Assembly: GCF_014297365.1 (NCBI RefSeq)
Contig: NZ_JACOQD010000002.1
Coordinates: forward strand, 186,001 to 250,000
DNA length: 64,000 bases
Direction: 5' to 3'
Origin: Winogradskyella echinorum
GTDB lineage: Bacteria > Bacteroidota > Bacteroidia > Flavobacteriales > Flavobacteriaceae
Shown: piece by piece, positions 34,482 to 43,798 of the stretch
How the letters are laid out: the number at the start of each line of letters is the position of its first letter
Numbering within the stretch: the stretch's first letter is position 1
Translations under genes and position numbers: made by a program
Notes under the pieces: generated by a model
Database searches by the model: none
The model's input: the letters and a program-made list of their open reading frames with translations, nothing else
Told to the model about the DNA's origin: nothing

Positions 34482-35156
34482 TTATTTCCAAGTTACTATA
34501 TCTTCTAATGGACGTCTCGATTTTGGGAATTCTGGATCTGCTTTTCTGTAACCAAAAGCAGCCATAAATGATAACCCGTATTTGTCTGTATCTACTCCGA
34601 ATTTTTCTCTTAATAATGCTTCTGCTTGTTCTTGATGAAACCCTTCAATTGGGCACGAATCAATTCCTGCTAAAGCTGCCGCTGTCATCATATTACCAAG
34701 GGCAATGTATGTTTGCTTAGATGACCAATCGAATAATTTTTTATCGGAATCTAAATTAAAATCGCGCTCTTGAAACTCTCTATAGAATTTTGAATACATT
34801 TCAATGACATCCTCTGGCATTTGCTTGACGTCCTTCATCATATGTTCAATGTATGCTGCATCGTGCTTTACCATTGGTGCTTTCATGCTTAAACCTAATA
34901 CAAAATGACTTGCAGTGTCTAATTTTAATGGTGCTCCCCAAGCTACAGGTTTTAAAAGTTCGCGTAATTCTTTGTCTTGTACAACAACAAAATGCCAAGG
35001 TTCAAATCCAAAAGAACTTGGTGATAAGTTGGCTGTTTTCAGGATAAAATTAATCTGTTCGTCTGTTAATGTTTTTGACGCGTCAAATTCTTTTGTTGCA
35101 TGTCTGTAATTAAATGCGTTTAAAATGTCTTCTTGTGCAATGTTTGGCGTATTCAT
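34482..35156 (-). CDS. Nitroreductase-family NAD(P)H-dependent oxidoreductase
   Basis: The 224-residue protein shows RHATKEFD, LSPSSFGFEPW (FMN phosphate site), and GIDSCPIEGFHQE, the pattern of NfsB-like oxidoreductases. It differs from the one at 5859 in sequence and control: it is divergent from an HxlR regulator, and a 17-bp operator overlaps its promoter. In Bacillus the HxlR-type proteins YodB and HypR control nitroreductases in response to quinones or disulphide stress, a fitting parallel. Confidence 0.92.
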   Translation of the reverse strand: MNTPNIAQEDILNAFNYRHATKEFDASKTLTDEQINFILKTANLSPSSFGFEPWHFVVVQDKELRELLKPVAWGAPLKLDTASHFVLGLSMKAPMVKHDAAYIEHMMKDVKQMPEDVIEMYSKFYREFQERDFNLDSDKKLFDWSSKQTYIALGNMMTAAALAGIDSCPIEGFHQEQAEALLREKFGVDTDKYGLSFMAAFGYRKADPEFPKSRRPLEDIVTWK

Positions 35157-35185
35157 TATTATATTTTTCTATTTAAATTTATTGT

Positions 35186-35202
35186 ACTATCAAAAGTATA
35201 GT
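35186..35202 (-). promoter_or_regulatory. HxlR operator over the nitroreductase promoter
   Basis: ACTATCAAAAGTATAGT differs by one base from the copy at 35325. The -7 box TACTTTTG of the nitroreductase promoter (minus strand, 35198-35191) lies inside it, so binding would repress. Confidence 0.7.
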
Positions 35203-35324
35203 GACAAAAGTATGTATAGTGTTTAAAACTAACAATAACGGTCAAAAATGATAGTATACTTTTATGACGATAAAATATGCAGTAAGGTCAGTAAAAACAA
35301 GACTTTTTAAAAATTGTTAAAATT

Positions 35325-35371
35325 ACTATAAAAAGTATAGTTGTGTAATTTAGTATAGTATCATACCTTTG
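35325..35371 (+). promoter_or_regulatory. HxlR promoter with operator
   Basis: The operator ACTATAAAAAGTATAGT (35325-35341) ends at the -33 TTG (35341-35343); a perfect -7 box TACCTTTG follows at 35364-35371, with the start codon 29 bases further on. Half-like sites AAAAGTATGTATAGT (35206 region) and ATAGTATACTTTTAT (35251-35265) lie between the two operators. Confidence 0.7.
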
Positions 35372-35400
35372 TATAAAAATTATATTTAAATAGTTGTTTT

Positions 35401-35745
35401 ATGTATAAATTCAAAGGGAAAGAATATCCATGTTGTGCTAGCCTAACAATGGGTGTCATTGGAGGTAAATGGAAGACTGTAATTTTATTTCATTTACGAG
35501 ATAAAACGCTTCGATATAATGAACTGAGGAAAGAAATGCCATCAGTAACTGAACGGACTCTTAGCTTACAACTAAAAACATTAGAGGAAGATGGTATTAT
35601 AAAAAGAAAAGTGTACACCTCTAAGCCTCCTTTAAAAGTAGAATATTCATTGACTGATTTTGGCAAAACCTTAATACCTGTTGTACAATCTATAGCAGAT
35701 TGGGGCGTTTCGGTTGTTGAAGAAAAATATGAAATGATTGATTGA
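35401..35745 (+). CDS. HxlR-family redox-type regulator
   Basis: The 114-residue protein is a single winged helix (about 20-95) of HxlR size: GGKWKTVILFHLRDKTLRYN and TERTLSLQLKTLEEDGIIKR are typical. An N-terminal C11-C12 pair (EYPCCAS) stands at the place of the sensing Cys in YodB and HypR. It is divergent from the nitroreductase gene with shared operators, so it probably derepresses that gene when its cysteines are modified. Confidence 0.93.
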   Translation: MYKFKGKEYPCCASLTMGVIGGKWKTVILFHLRDKTLRYNELRKEMPSVTERTLSLQLKTLEEDGIIKRKVYTSKPPLKVEYSLTDFGKTLIPVVQSIADWGVSVVEEKYEMID

Positions 35746-35758
35746 TAAAATCTTGATG

Positions 35759-36478
35759 TTATTTACTATAAATCACTGGCATCTGCCCTTTCCATTTGTT
35801 CCATAAATTGTCATCAGTAATTAAACGCTCCATAAAGTGCGCTACATTGATACGGCTTACTTTACCTGCATTAAAAATAGCGCTACGTGTTGGTGATGGG
35901 TGAATCTCATAAGGTGTTACCTTGTCTTCATTAATTAAGCCATCTGGTCTTACAGCAGTCCATTCTATATAGGTATCATTTTGTCCAATTTGTGTACGTA
36001 AATAGTCTGCTGCTTTTTCGTTATCTACATGAGGTGGTAACAACAAACGCAGTATACCAATAACACATTTTTGGGCAAAGGAAATAGATTCGTTTAAATC
36101 ACGATTGCGATTGCCTGTGGTGTTCATTAAAACAAACTTTATTGTGCTTTTTGGATGATTCGCTTTTATAGCATCGCATAAACGTCGCGTAGCATCTGTA
36201 ACTAATCGTCTTGGTTTGCCATAGATGCCTTTAAACGTTAGGTTATGACCAAGGCATGACGCTACAGCATCACAGTCGCTAACAATAGTACGCATTTCTG
36301 CATCGCTTAAGTCTAAAACACTTGCTGTGATAATCTGTAAATTGTCGTTAGTTTTCCAAGATAGAGGTAATTTTTCTGGTGATCTTACAATAACTTTCAC
36401 TTTCTGATTTTGAACAAGCAATTGCTCTACTAATTTACTTCCTGTGGCACCACTTGCTCCTACTACTAAGACTGTCAT
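35759..36478 (-). CDS. NAD(P)-binding SDR-like protein (NmrA group)
   Basis: The 239-residue protein opens with VVGASGATGSKLVEQLL (nucleotide binding) and has a VLMNTTGNRNRD stretch in the place of the active site; no YxxxK dyad is evident. It converges on the HxlR gene. It could be a reductase or a redox sensor; no closer assignment. Confidence 0.82.
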   Translation of the reverse strand: MTVLVVGASGATGSKLVEQLLVQNQKVKVIVRSPEKLPLSWKTNDNLQIITASVLDLSDAEMRTIVSDCDAVASCLGHNLTFKGIYGKPRRLVTDATRRLCDAIKANHPKSTIKFVLMNTTGNRNRDLNESISFAQKCVIGILRLLLPPHVDNEKAADYLRTQIGQNDTYIEWTAVRPDGLINEDKVTPYEIHPSPTRSAIFNAGKVSRINVAHFMERLITDDNLWNKWKGQMPVIYSK

Positions 36479-36545
36479 GTTGATTTTTTTTGATTGATTT
36501 ATGTATTTTAATGACGATAAGCTTAAACGATTGTTTCACAGTGCA

Positions 36546-37604
36546 TTATAAATCTTTTGCCTTACGTAAAATCTTTACAACGCGACTATGCGTTATTTCT
36601 AATAAATTCCATTGGTAGCCTTCAAAGTCTGTAGTATTCATAAATTGAATAACAACTGCATCAATATCTTTATGGTATTCTGCCATACATTGGTAGCCTG
36701 GAGCTAATCCTCCATGATTAAACTCATAAAGCGAACTGTAGAGTTCCATTTCTTTTTCATTGAGTAATGTGCCATCGTTTAGAGCTCTTAAAAAGATACC
36801 AACATCTTCTGCAGTAGCTATCATCATACCGTTATTCTCGTTTTTAAAGTCTTCGTCAATGCCAACATAATAACCGCTCATAACATCATCCAGATTTTTT
36901 ACTTCATCTAAAGAACCATAGGTATTTTTTAGTCCAAGAGGATTTAAAATTTTGGTTTTAAAATACTCTTGACGAGAACCTCCTGTAACTTGCTCAATAA
37001 TTCTTGAAAGCAATAAATAATTGGTGTTAGAATAGCCATAATCTTCGTTAGGTTCAAAGTTGGCTGGTAAATCGAGTGCATATTTAAGCACGTCGATATT
37101 GGTGTTGGGTTGGTTTTTCCAAAAGTCTGGATTATCCGTAAAATTAGGAATACCACTTCTGTGTTGCACCAGCATTCGCAACGAAATCTTGTCTGTATTT
37201 TCAATTCTTCCTACGAGGTCTGGGAAATAATCCGCTACTGTTTCATCTAAAGAAATATGATTCTCATTGGCTAGTTTAGTGATAGCAACGGCGACATACA
37301 GCTTGCTAATACTCGCAATTTTGAATAAGGCATTTGGTTTGGCTGGTATTTTCTCTTCTTTATTATGATAGCCGGCTGTATAAAAGGCTGGTGGTTTTCC
37401 GGCTTCATCTACATAAACAATGACACCATCAAAACCATAACCCAAGGTTTGGTCCACTTGCTCTTGAACCGTATTTGGTAATGGCAGTATCCATGCTTTA
37501 ACTAAAATCCATGGAACAAACCATAAGGATATAAATGTCCCAACAAATAATACAATTCTGAAAACCTGTTTGCCTTTTGATGTCTTCTTTTTGTTGTTTT
37601 TCAT
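36546..37604 (-). CDS. Serine hydrolase, class C beta-lactamase fold
   Basis: I start at ATG 37604 (352 residues, MKNNKKKTSKG); a start at 37628 is possible. A membrane anchor or uncleaved signal (about 12-35) precedes the domain. Active-site motifs: SISK (Ser nucleophile and Lys), YSN in DYGYSNTNYLLL, and HGG in FNHGGLAPG. This fold includes D-Ala carboxypeptidases, esterases and beta-lactamases; resistance activity cannot be inferred. Located in the periplasm. Confidence 0.9.
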   Translation of the reverse strand: MKNNKKKTSKGKQVFRIVLFVGTFISLWFVPWILVKAWILPLPNTVQEQVDQTLGYGFDGVIVYVDEAGKPPAFYTAGYHNKEEKIPAKPNALFKIASISKLYVAVAITKLANENHISLDETVADYFPDLVGRIENTDKISLRMLVQHRSGIPNFTDNPDFWKNQPNTNIDVLKYALDLPANFEPNEDYGYSNTNYLLLSRIIEQVTGGSRQEYFKTKILNPLGLKNTYGSLDEVKNLDDVMSGYYVGIDEDFKNENNGMMIATAEDVGIFLRALNDGTLLNEKEMELYSSLYEFNHGGLAPGYQCMAEYHKDIDAVVIQFMNTTDFEGYQWNLLEITHSRVVKILRKAKDL

Positions 37605-37745
37605 TTTTAGATGGTGTACTAATGTCAATTATAGTACAAATATCTTTTAGGTTAAAACAATAACAAATTATGACTTACCGAACTGTAAAATATTAGGGAT
37701 GAATTGGTTAAATTATCTTTTTATAAGTATATAATAGAGTTATTG

Positions 37746-40295
37746 TTAAACCTCACGTCGTAATACTTCCAAAGGAGAACTTTGTAACACACCTCGAATA
37801 TTGCTGAGTCCAATGCCTAAAACCAAAAGCGAAATAACAGGTAAAAACACTAAAAATGGAATAACAGAAGGTACAAACGGTTCGTTAAACACAAAAACAG
37901 CTAACAACATGGCACTTAGTAATGCCAAAATAATTCCAACTAAACTTCCAATGAGACCTAATAATACGTATTCTAAAGCCGAAATTTTGAGAATTTGCTT
38001 GTTTTTAGCGCCTAAGGTTCTTAGTAAAACACTTTCTTTAATTCGCTGATATTTACTGGTTCTTACAGAACCAATTAAAACGATAATACCAGTTAAAATA
38101 CTAAAGAATGCCATAAAATTGATGATCCAAGTCACTTTGCTCAATATATCCTCAACAATAGAATAAACTTGTCTTAAATCTATAACTGTTACATTAGGAT
38201 AATTTGCCACCACATTGCGTTGCAAATCGGCTGAACTGACTTCATTTGGCGCGTTTGTGGTTAAGACATTAAACTGTGGTGCGTTTTCTAAAACACCTTT
38301 TGGGAAGACAATAGAAAAATTAAGCTGTAATTGTCCCCAATCTACCATACGAATACTGCCAACAACGGTTTCCATAAGTACACCTTGCACATTAAATACA
38401 ATAGGATCGCCTACTTTTACTTGGGCATCTTCAGCAAGATTGTGTGAAATAGAAATTGGTATCACGTCACCAGATGCTACTTTTGGTGTCCACTCCCCTT
38501 CTAGAATTTCTTCGGAAGCAATTAGACTATCTCGATATGTCGTTCTGAATTCATGATTATAAACCCAACGCCTTATATGCACAGTACTATCTTGTTCTGC
38601 AACATTAGAAACTAAGCCTTTAACGCTATGAATACGCATGGTTACTAAAGGAATATCATCTATAACGTCTAAATTATTATCTGTAATGGTTTTACTAATA
38701 GCAACACCTTGTTCTGGTTGTACATCTAATAAAATAATATTGGCAGATTGTGCCGTATTACCAACTTCGGTTTTAGACAGCAAAATATCTTTGGTGAAAT
38801 ATAACGTACTAATTAAAAATGTTCCTAAACCTATAGCTACTATTAACACCAAAGTCTGATTATTTGGTCTAAACAGGTTTAATAAACTCTGACGTGTCGT
38901 ATAACCCAACGATTTTGGAAACCACACTTTTATCATTCGCATAGTTAATTTTGCTATTCCAGCGAGTATGGCAAAGGTTATGAGTACACCAACTACAAAA
39001 GCAATGGCATAAGGCACATGTCTCAGTAACCAATAGGAGAACAAAAACAAGAATAAAATAATAGCACCAAAAACAGCAAACCTAGCTAATTTGGGTTGTA
39101 TAGCATTGTTATCATCACTAATACGTAACGCTGAAAGCGGAGATACATACCATGTGTTTAATAAGGACAATAATGCAAACAATACAGCCATTAAAAACCC
39201 AAGAACAATACCCATTAAAATTGGTTGTGCTGTAATGGATACAGTAACATCAAAAGGCAAAAATTCCTTTAAGATATACGGAAATGATTCTTGAATACCA
39301 ATACCAATAAGGCCACCAATACAACCTCCTATAATACCAATTCCAGCAATTTGAATGAGGTAAATTAAAAAACTTTGACGTCTTGAAGCACCTAAACATT
39401 TTAAAACCGCAATATGCCTCAGCTTTTCCCTAATATAGATATGAACCGAACTTGCAATACCAACACAACCTAAAAGCAATGCAATAAATGCCACAAGATT
39501 TAAGAACTTGCCCATATTTTCATAACGACGACCTAAACGTCTGCTCGTACTTGTATGCGTATCTAAATCTGCATTCTCAGCATCAAGCATGGGTTCTAAC
39601 ACGTCTTCTAATTGCTCCAAATCTGTTTGTGCATCAGCTTTATAATAGTATTGGTATTCTTTTCGACTTCCAAATTGGAGCAATTCGGTTTTTGGCACCA
39701 AACCATAAGGTATAACAACAGGTGGAGCCACAGAAGACATTACTGCAGAGCTACCAGGTAAACTGTTTAATGCGCCAATAATTGGTAAGGTTAACTGCCC
39801 AACTTTAATGGAATCTCCTGGTACAATATTGTATTGCAGCATTAAAGTGGCATCAACCAAAGCCCCTTGATCTTCTTGATATGTCGTTGTAGCATCCTCT
39901 GGTTGGGTTTTCATTTTACCATAAATAGGAAATGTACCTTCCAGTCCTCTAACACGAACCAACTTTGTGCCTCCATTTTTTGGAAAGGCAATCATCGATA
40001 CAAAATTGACTTCGGTAGCCACAGGTTTTAAAGAATCGATAATGGCTTGCGCACGTTCATTTGGAGTTTCGTTAATATCAATAAGATAATCGGCTCCCAT
40101 TAAAGACTTGGATTGTTGTTGAATGTTATCCTGTAGATTATCTCTGAATAACTGAATGGATACCACAGCAGCAATGCCTAATACAATGGATGCCATAAAT
40201 AATACTAAGCGCACGCGACTAGCCTTAGCATCTCTCCATGCCATCTTAAAGAGCCATGGCAAATTAGTTTTTGATGTTAATTGTTGTGAATTCAA
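37746..40295 (-). CDS. ABC transporter permease, FtsX/YbbP family
   Basis: The 849-residue protein has one helix near residue 25, a periplasmic domain, a set of three to four FtsX helices (265-380), further helices in the middle (400-500), a second periplasmic domain and three C-terminal helices. That is the YbbP arrangement. It overlaps the ATPase gene by 4 bases. Such proteins act on lipids or lipoproteins rather than importing solutes. Confidence 0.93.
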   Translation of the reverse strand: MNSQQLTSKTNLPWLFKMAWRDAKASRVRLVLFMASIVLGIAAVVSIQLFRDNLQDNIQQQSKSLMGADYLIDINETPNERAQAIIDSLKPVATEVNFVSMIAFPKNGGTKLVRVRGLEGTFPIYGKMKTQPEDATTTYQEDQGALVDATLMLQYNIVPGDSIKVGQLTLPIIGALNSLPGSSAVMSSVAPPVVIPYGLVPKTELLQFGSRKEYQYYYKADAQTDLEQLEDVLEPMLDAENADLDTHTSTSRRLGRRYENMGKFLNLVAFIALLLGCVGIASSVHIYIREKLRHIAVLKCLGASRRQSFLIYLIQIAGIGIIGGCIGGLIGIGIQESFPYILKEFLPFDVTVSITAQPILMGIVLGFLMAVLFALLSLLNTWYVSPLSALRISDDNNAIQPKLARFAVFGAIILFLFLFSYWLLRHVPYAIAFVVGVLITFAILAGIAKLTMRMIKVWFPKSLGYTTRQSLLNLFRPNNQTLVLIVAIGLGTFLISTLYFTKDILLSKTEVGNTAQSANIILLDVQPEQGVAISKTITDNNLDVIDDIPLVTMRIHSVKGLVSNVAEQDSTVHIRRWVYNHEFRTTYRDSLIASEEILEGEWTPKVASGDVIPISISHNLAEDAQVKVGDPIVFNVQGVLMETVVGSIRMVDWGQLQLNFSIVFPKGVLENAPQFNVLTTNAPNEVSSADLQRNVVANYPNVTVIDLRQVYSIVEDILSKVTWIINFMAFFSILTGIIVLIGSVRTSKYQRIKESVLLRTLGAKNKQILKISALEYVLLGLIGSLVGIILALLSAMLLAVFVFNEPFVPSVIPFLVFLPVISLLVLGIGLSNIRGVLQSSPLEVLRREV

Positions 40296-40981
40296 TGTGC
40301 AGCAGTAGGTTGATTAGTTATTATTTTTCCACCTTTTAATCGAAGGATTTGTTGGGTACGGTTTGCTAAATCTAAATCGTGAGACACAATAACCAAAGTT
40401 GTATTAGAAGCTTTATTTAAATCGAATAACAACTTAATCACTTTTTCTCCGGTTTCCTCATCCAGATTACCAGTTGGCTCATCAGCAAATAAAATAGAAG
40501 GTGAATTAGAAAATGCTCTCGCTAAAGCCACGCGTTGCTGCTCACCACCAGAAAGTTGTGACGGATAATGATGAAAACGGTCAGCTAATCCAACCTGTTC
40601 TAAGAGTTCCATACCACGTTTTGAAGCATGCTTTGCACCTTGAAGTTCTAGCGGAACACTAACATTTTCTAATGCTGTAAGTGTTGGTAATAACTGAAAG
40701 TTTTGAAAAATAAAACCCACTTCTTTATTTCGTAATTGGGCACGTTCATCTTCACTTAAGGTGTTAAGATCGTAGCCGCACAACTCAACACTTCCTGCAT
40801 TTGGAGTGTCTAATCCAGCACAGATGCCCAATAAAGTGGTTTTTCCACTACCTGAAGGTCCAATAATAGAAAAGGTCTGCCCTTTTTCCACATCAAAACT
40901 AATATTTTGTAATACTGTTAATTGTTTGTTACCGCTTGTATATGTTTTTTCAAGACCATTAATCTTTAATATCTTTGACAT
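40292..40981 (-). CDS. ABC transporter ATPase, YbbA/LolD type
   Basis: The 229-residue ATPase has Walker [10 protein letters not shown] (38-46), signature [14 protein letters not shown] and Walker [14 protein letters not shown]. It pairs with the overlapping permease. It is divergent from the tesA-like gene, as ybbAP is from tesA in E. coli. Confidence 0.95.
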   Translation of the reverse strand: MSKILKINGLEKTYTSGNKQLTVLQNISFDVEKGQTFSIIGPSGSGKTTLLGICAGLDTPNAGSVELCGYDLNTLSEDERAQLRNKEVGFIFQNFQLLPTLTALENVSVPLELQGAKHASKRGMELLEQVGLADRFHHYPSQLSGGEQQRVALARAFSNSPSILFADEPTGNLDEETGEKVIKLLFDLNKASNTTLVIVSHDLDLANRTQQILRLKGGKIITNQPTAAH

Positions 40982-41007
40982 AAATAGTTTAATTTATTGC
41001 TTCATTT

Positions 41008-41751
41008 ATGAATAAGGCTCAAAATAATCAATTGGTTTCAATTCTTATTAATTCTCTATCGCTTAAATTCTTAAAGTTTTGTTATTTTATGATGCTTTGC
41101 CTATTCTTAGCATCTTGTGGTGATGATAATAAAAAACAAAACACAGAGAATAGTAATGCCATAGTTACTGAAGAAGCCGAAAACACCAATTCTTCAGCAA
41201 CTAAAACAATTCTCTTTTTTGGTGACAGCATTACAGCAGGTTATGGTTTAGACACAACTGATGATGCTTATCCAGGAGTCGTTCAGCAAAAGATAGATTC
41301 ACTCGACATGAATTATACAGTTGTTAATTCTGGTGTTAGTGGTGAAACTTCTGCAGGTGGTAGAAGTCGGATTGGCTGGATATTGAATCAAGATATAGAA
41401 ATTTTCCTTTTAGAATTAGGTGCTAATGATGGTTTGCGTGGTGTGCCTCTATCTGAAACACGAAACAATTTACAAGCCATTATAGATTCGGTAAAGAAAA
41501 AAGATTCAAGTATAAAAATCATATTAGCAGGTATGGAACTGCCACCAAATATGGGTCAGGATTATACTTCCGAATTTAGAAAAATGTATGCAAAACTGGC
41601 CGAAATTAACGAGCTAGTATTTATTCCTTTTATTCTAAAAGATGTTGGAGGTATTGCTGAACTCAATCAAAATGACGGCATTCATCCTACTATTGAAGGT
41701 CATAAAATTATTGCCAATACTGTTTGGGAATATTTGAAGCCATTATTTTAA
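41008..41751 (+). CDS. SGNH-hydrolase lipoprotein, TesA-like arylesterase
   Basis: The 247-residue protein has a lipoprotein signal (FLASC, C37). The SGNH blocks are complete: GDSITAGYG with S74, a Gly in SGVSGETSAGG, N140 in LGANDGLRG, and D223/H226 in NDGIHPTIEGH. It hydrolyses esters or thioesters in the periplasm. Start position within the first 29 residues is uncertain because of several Met codons. Divergent from the YbbA-like gene with 26 bases between. Confidence 0.93.
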   Translation: MNKAQNNQLVSILINSLSLKFLKFCYFMMLCLFLASCGDDNKKQNTENSNAIVTEEAENTNSSATKTILFFGDSITAGYGLDTTDDAYPGVVQQKIDSLDMNYTVVNSGVSGETSAGGRSRIGWILNQDIEIFLLELGANDGLRGVPLSETRNNLQAIIDSVKKKDSSIKIILAGMELPPNMGQDYTSEFRKMYAKLAEINELVFIPFILKDVGGIAELNQNDGIHPTIEGHKIIANTVWEYLKPLF

Positions 41752-41759
41752 GATAAACA

Positions 41760-42857
41760 TTAGAGATTTTTATCAAAGTCTTTCGCATACGACGCTAATT
41801 TTAAAATATCATAAAACTTTATAAGATCTCCTTGTATAACTGAAATTGCACTATGATTTACTAATAATTCTCTAGAAATTGACTGCTTTTTATTTTTAGC
41901 AATTTGTTTAATTAATTTTTTAGAGTAGTCTAATCCTTCTGTTTCAAACGCATATAATACTTTAACTGCGTTTTCTTCTGGAGTTATAGTTCTTGGTTTT
42001 GGGATATATCCTATTTGCTTTATCATCGCTTCTGCTAATACCCAAACTGACCATGGATTTTGACCCGTAATTAAATTGTTATCATGACTTATTTTTTCGA
42101 GATACATTCTGCCTTCATTAAATTCGGCTCCTTGGGCAATCAATTTATCTTGCAATAGGAAAGGAAATATGGATTTTGCTTTCGGAATTAATAACAATTC
42201 TTCTTTATTGGTAAAGCCACTTACTTGCCTATTTTTTAAGAACGATTGCCCATCTTCTAAGGTTACATTCACTAATGCGGCAGGTCCATGACAAACTGCT
42301 CCAATTACTTTATTTGAATTGTGCACCTCTTTTACAATTGATTGAATATATTTATTATTTGGAAAATCGAACATGGCTCCTTTGCCACCAACAAAATAAA
42401 CAGCTTGGTAATCTTTCGGTTTAACAGCTTTTAAGGGTATTGTATTGTCTGTCTTAGATTGTGCGATTACATCATTTAAAAAGGCGTAATCAAAAATTCC
42501 CATGTCATCATCATCTAAAACAACAGGAGGTTTACCACCTAATGGACTTGCAATATCTACATCGAAACCGTTGGCTTTAAAAACATAGTACGCACGTGCC
42601 AATTCTGTTAGTTCATAGCCAGTGCTTTTGCCACTAGTTCCCATAGAATCAATACTCGTAACAACCGCAAGAATCTTTCCGCGATATGCTGGAATATCAT
42701 GATTAATATATGCTATATCAGATGCTTGAGCATTAATTAATGTATCATCTGTTGGTGGTAAAAGACTAGCAATATAGACACCTACACAAATTAGTACTGT
42801 TACAACAATGGTTATTGTTGTTAGTATCCATTTAATAATTCGGTATTTTTTAAACAT
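41760..42857 (-). CDS. Membrane-anchored DJ-1/PfpI-family protein with C-terminal extension
   Basis: The 365-residue protein has an N-terminal membrane helix (about 11-31) and a DJ-1/PfpI domain (60-280) with the nucleophile C189 and H190 in GAVCHGPAAL and VGGKGAMFDF. It is the second Hsp31-like protein in the window and shares GYELTELARAYYVF with that group. The last 80 residues form an extra helical tail not seen in the lipoprotein at 7683. Probable periplasmic glyoxalase- or deglycase-like enzyme; substrate not established. Confidence 0.88.
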   Translation of the reverse strand: MFKKYRIIKWILTTITIVVTVLICVGVYIASLLPPTDDTLINAQASDIAYINHDIPAYRGKILAVVTSIDSMGTSGKSTGYELTELARAYYVFKANGFDVDIASPLGGKPPVVLDDDDMGIFDYAFLNDVIAQSKTDNTIPLKAVKPKDYQAVYFVGGKGAMFDFPNNKYIQSIVKEVHNSNKVIGAVCHGPAALVNVTLEDGQSFLKNRQVSGFTNKEELLLIPKAKSIFPFLLQDKLIAQGAEFNEGRMYLEKISHDNNLITGQNPWSVWVLAEAMIKQIGYIPKPRTITPEENAVKVLYAFETEGLDYSKKLIKQIAKNKKQSISRELLVNHSAISVIQGDLIKFYDILKLASYAKDFDKNL

Positions 42858-42932
42858 GTTATTTTTAATTGATTTATAATATTGAGACGTTTAATAATAA
42901 ATTTTGCTACAGTTAATAGTAGAATAAAATGA

Positions 42933-43796
42933 TTATTTTAAATGCTCTCTAAAGAAGTAGTACAATCGCTTTGTACCAAATCTAGGAGCGATATTGTCTT
43001 CTGCCATTAAGGTTAAAAAGAACTCTATAGGTCCATAGGTTTTGGACGATGTAAATGTGCGAAAACACCAAATTATAAAACGTCTGATCCAATCTGGCAG
43101 GTGAATAATTTTTATAGGTTTTTCTAATGCCTCTAATGCCATCTCACCTATTTCGTTCAATGTAAATACGTCTGGCCCACCAACGATAATTTCATTACGA
43201 GTCGATTTAATTGCTTGCAAACATATTATCGCTAAATCTTCGCCATGAATAGGATTAAATTTTTGTTCTCCATTTCCGAAAAGATATATTTTTCCTTTTC
43301 TGGCCATGTCTAAAAAGTCTTTCATATCTGAAAAAAAACCATTCGGACGTATTACACAATAATCTAATCCTGAGTTTTTTAACGCATCTACAAACTTCTC
43401 TTTAGCTTCGAAAATCTTTAGATGTCTATATTTATGGCCATTAATAGCAGAGACATATATAAACTTTTTTACACCTGCTTTTTTTGCTTCGTTTAGGAGG
43501 TTAAGATTTGCCTTATAATCTACATCCATATACGTTAAACCCTCTTTTTGTCTCGTAATACCAACGGTAGAAATGACCGTTGTAACTCCTTCGCAAATGC
43601 CTATTAATGTGTCTGGTTTTGTGACTTCTGCTTCAATAATTTTAACCTTTTTATTTTCTAAAGTTTGAAGCTTCTTAATCGATCTTGCAATAAGTTTAGT
43701 ATTGAATTTGTCTTCTACTAAAGCTTTAGCAATATAACTGCCCAAGTAACCTGTAGCTCCGGCAAGTAATACAGTTTGGGATCTATTATTGTTCAT
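42933..43796 (-). CDS. NAD(P)-binding SDR-like protein
   Basis: The 287-residue protein starts with LLAGATGYLGSYIAKAL and has YVSAINGHKYRHLKIFEAKEK (in two adjoining stretches), with a YxxxK-like YRHLK. It belongs to the extended/atypical SDR group related to NmrA and divinyl-reductase-like proteins. It is 2 bases before the serine hydrolase in the same direction. Confidence 0.85.
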   Translation of the reverse strand: MNNNRSQTVLLAGATGYLGSYIAKALVEDKFNTKLIARSIKKLQTLENKKVKIIEAEVTKPDTLIGICEGVTTVISTVGITRQKEGLTYMDVDYKANLNLLNEAKKAGVKKFIYVSAINGHKYRHLKIFEAKEKFVDALKNSGLDYCVIRPNGFFSDMKDFLDMARKGKIYLFGNGEQKFNPIHGEDLAIICLQAIKSTRNEIIVGGPDVFTLNEIGEMALEALEKPIKIIHLPDWIRRFIIWCFRTFTSSKTYGPIEFFLTLMAEDNIAPRFGTKRLYYFFREHLK

Positions 43797-43798
43797 TT

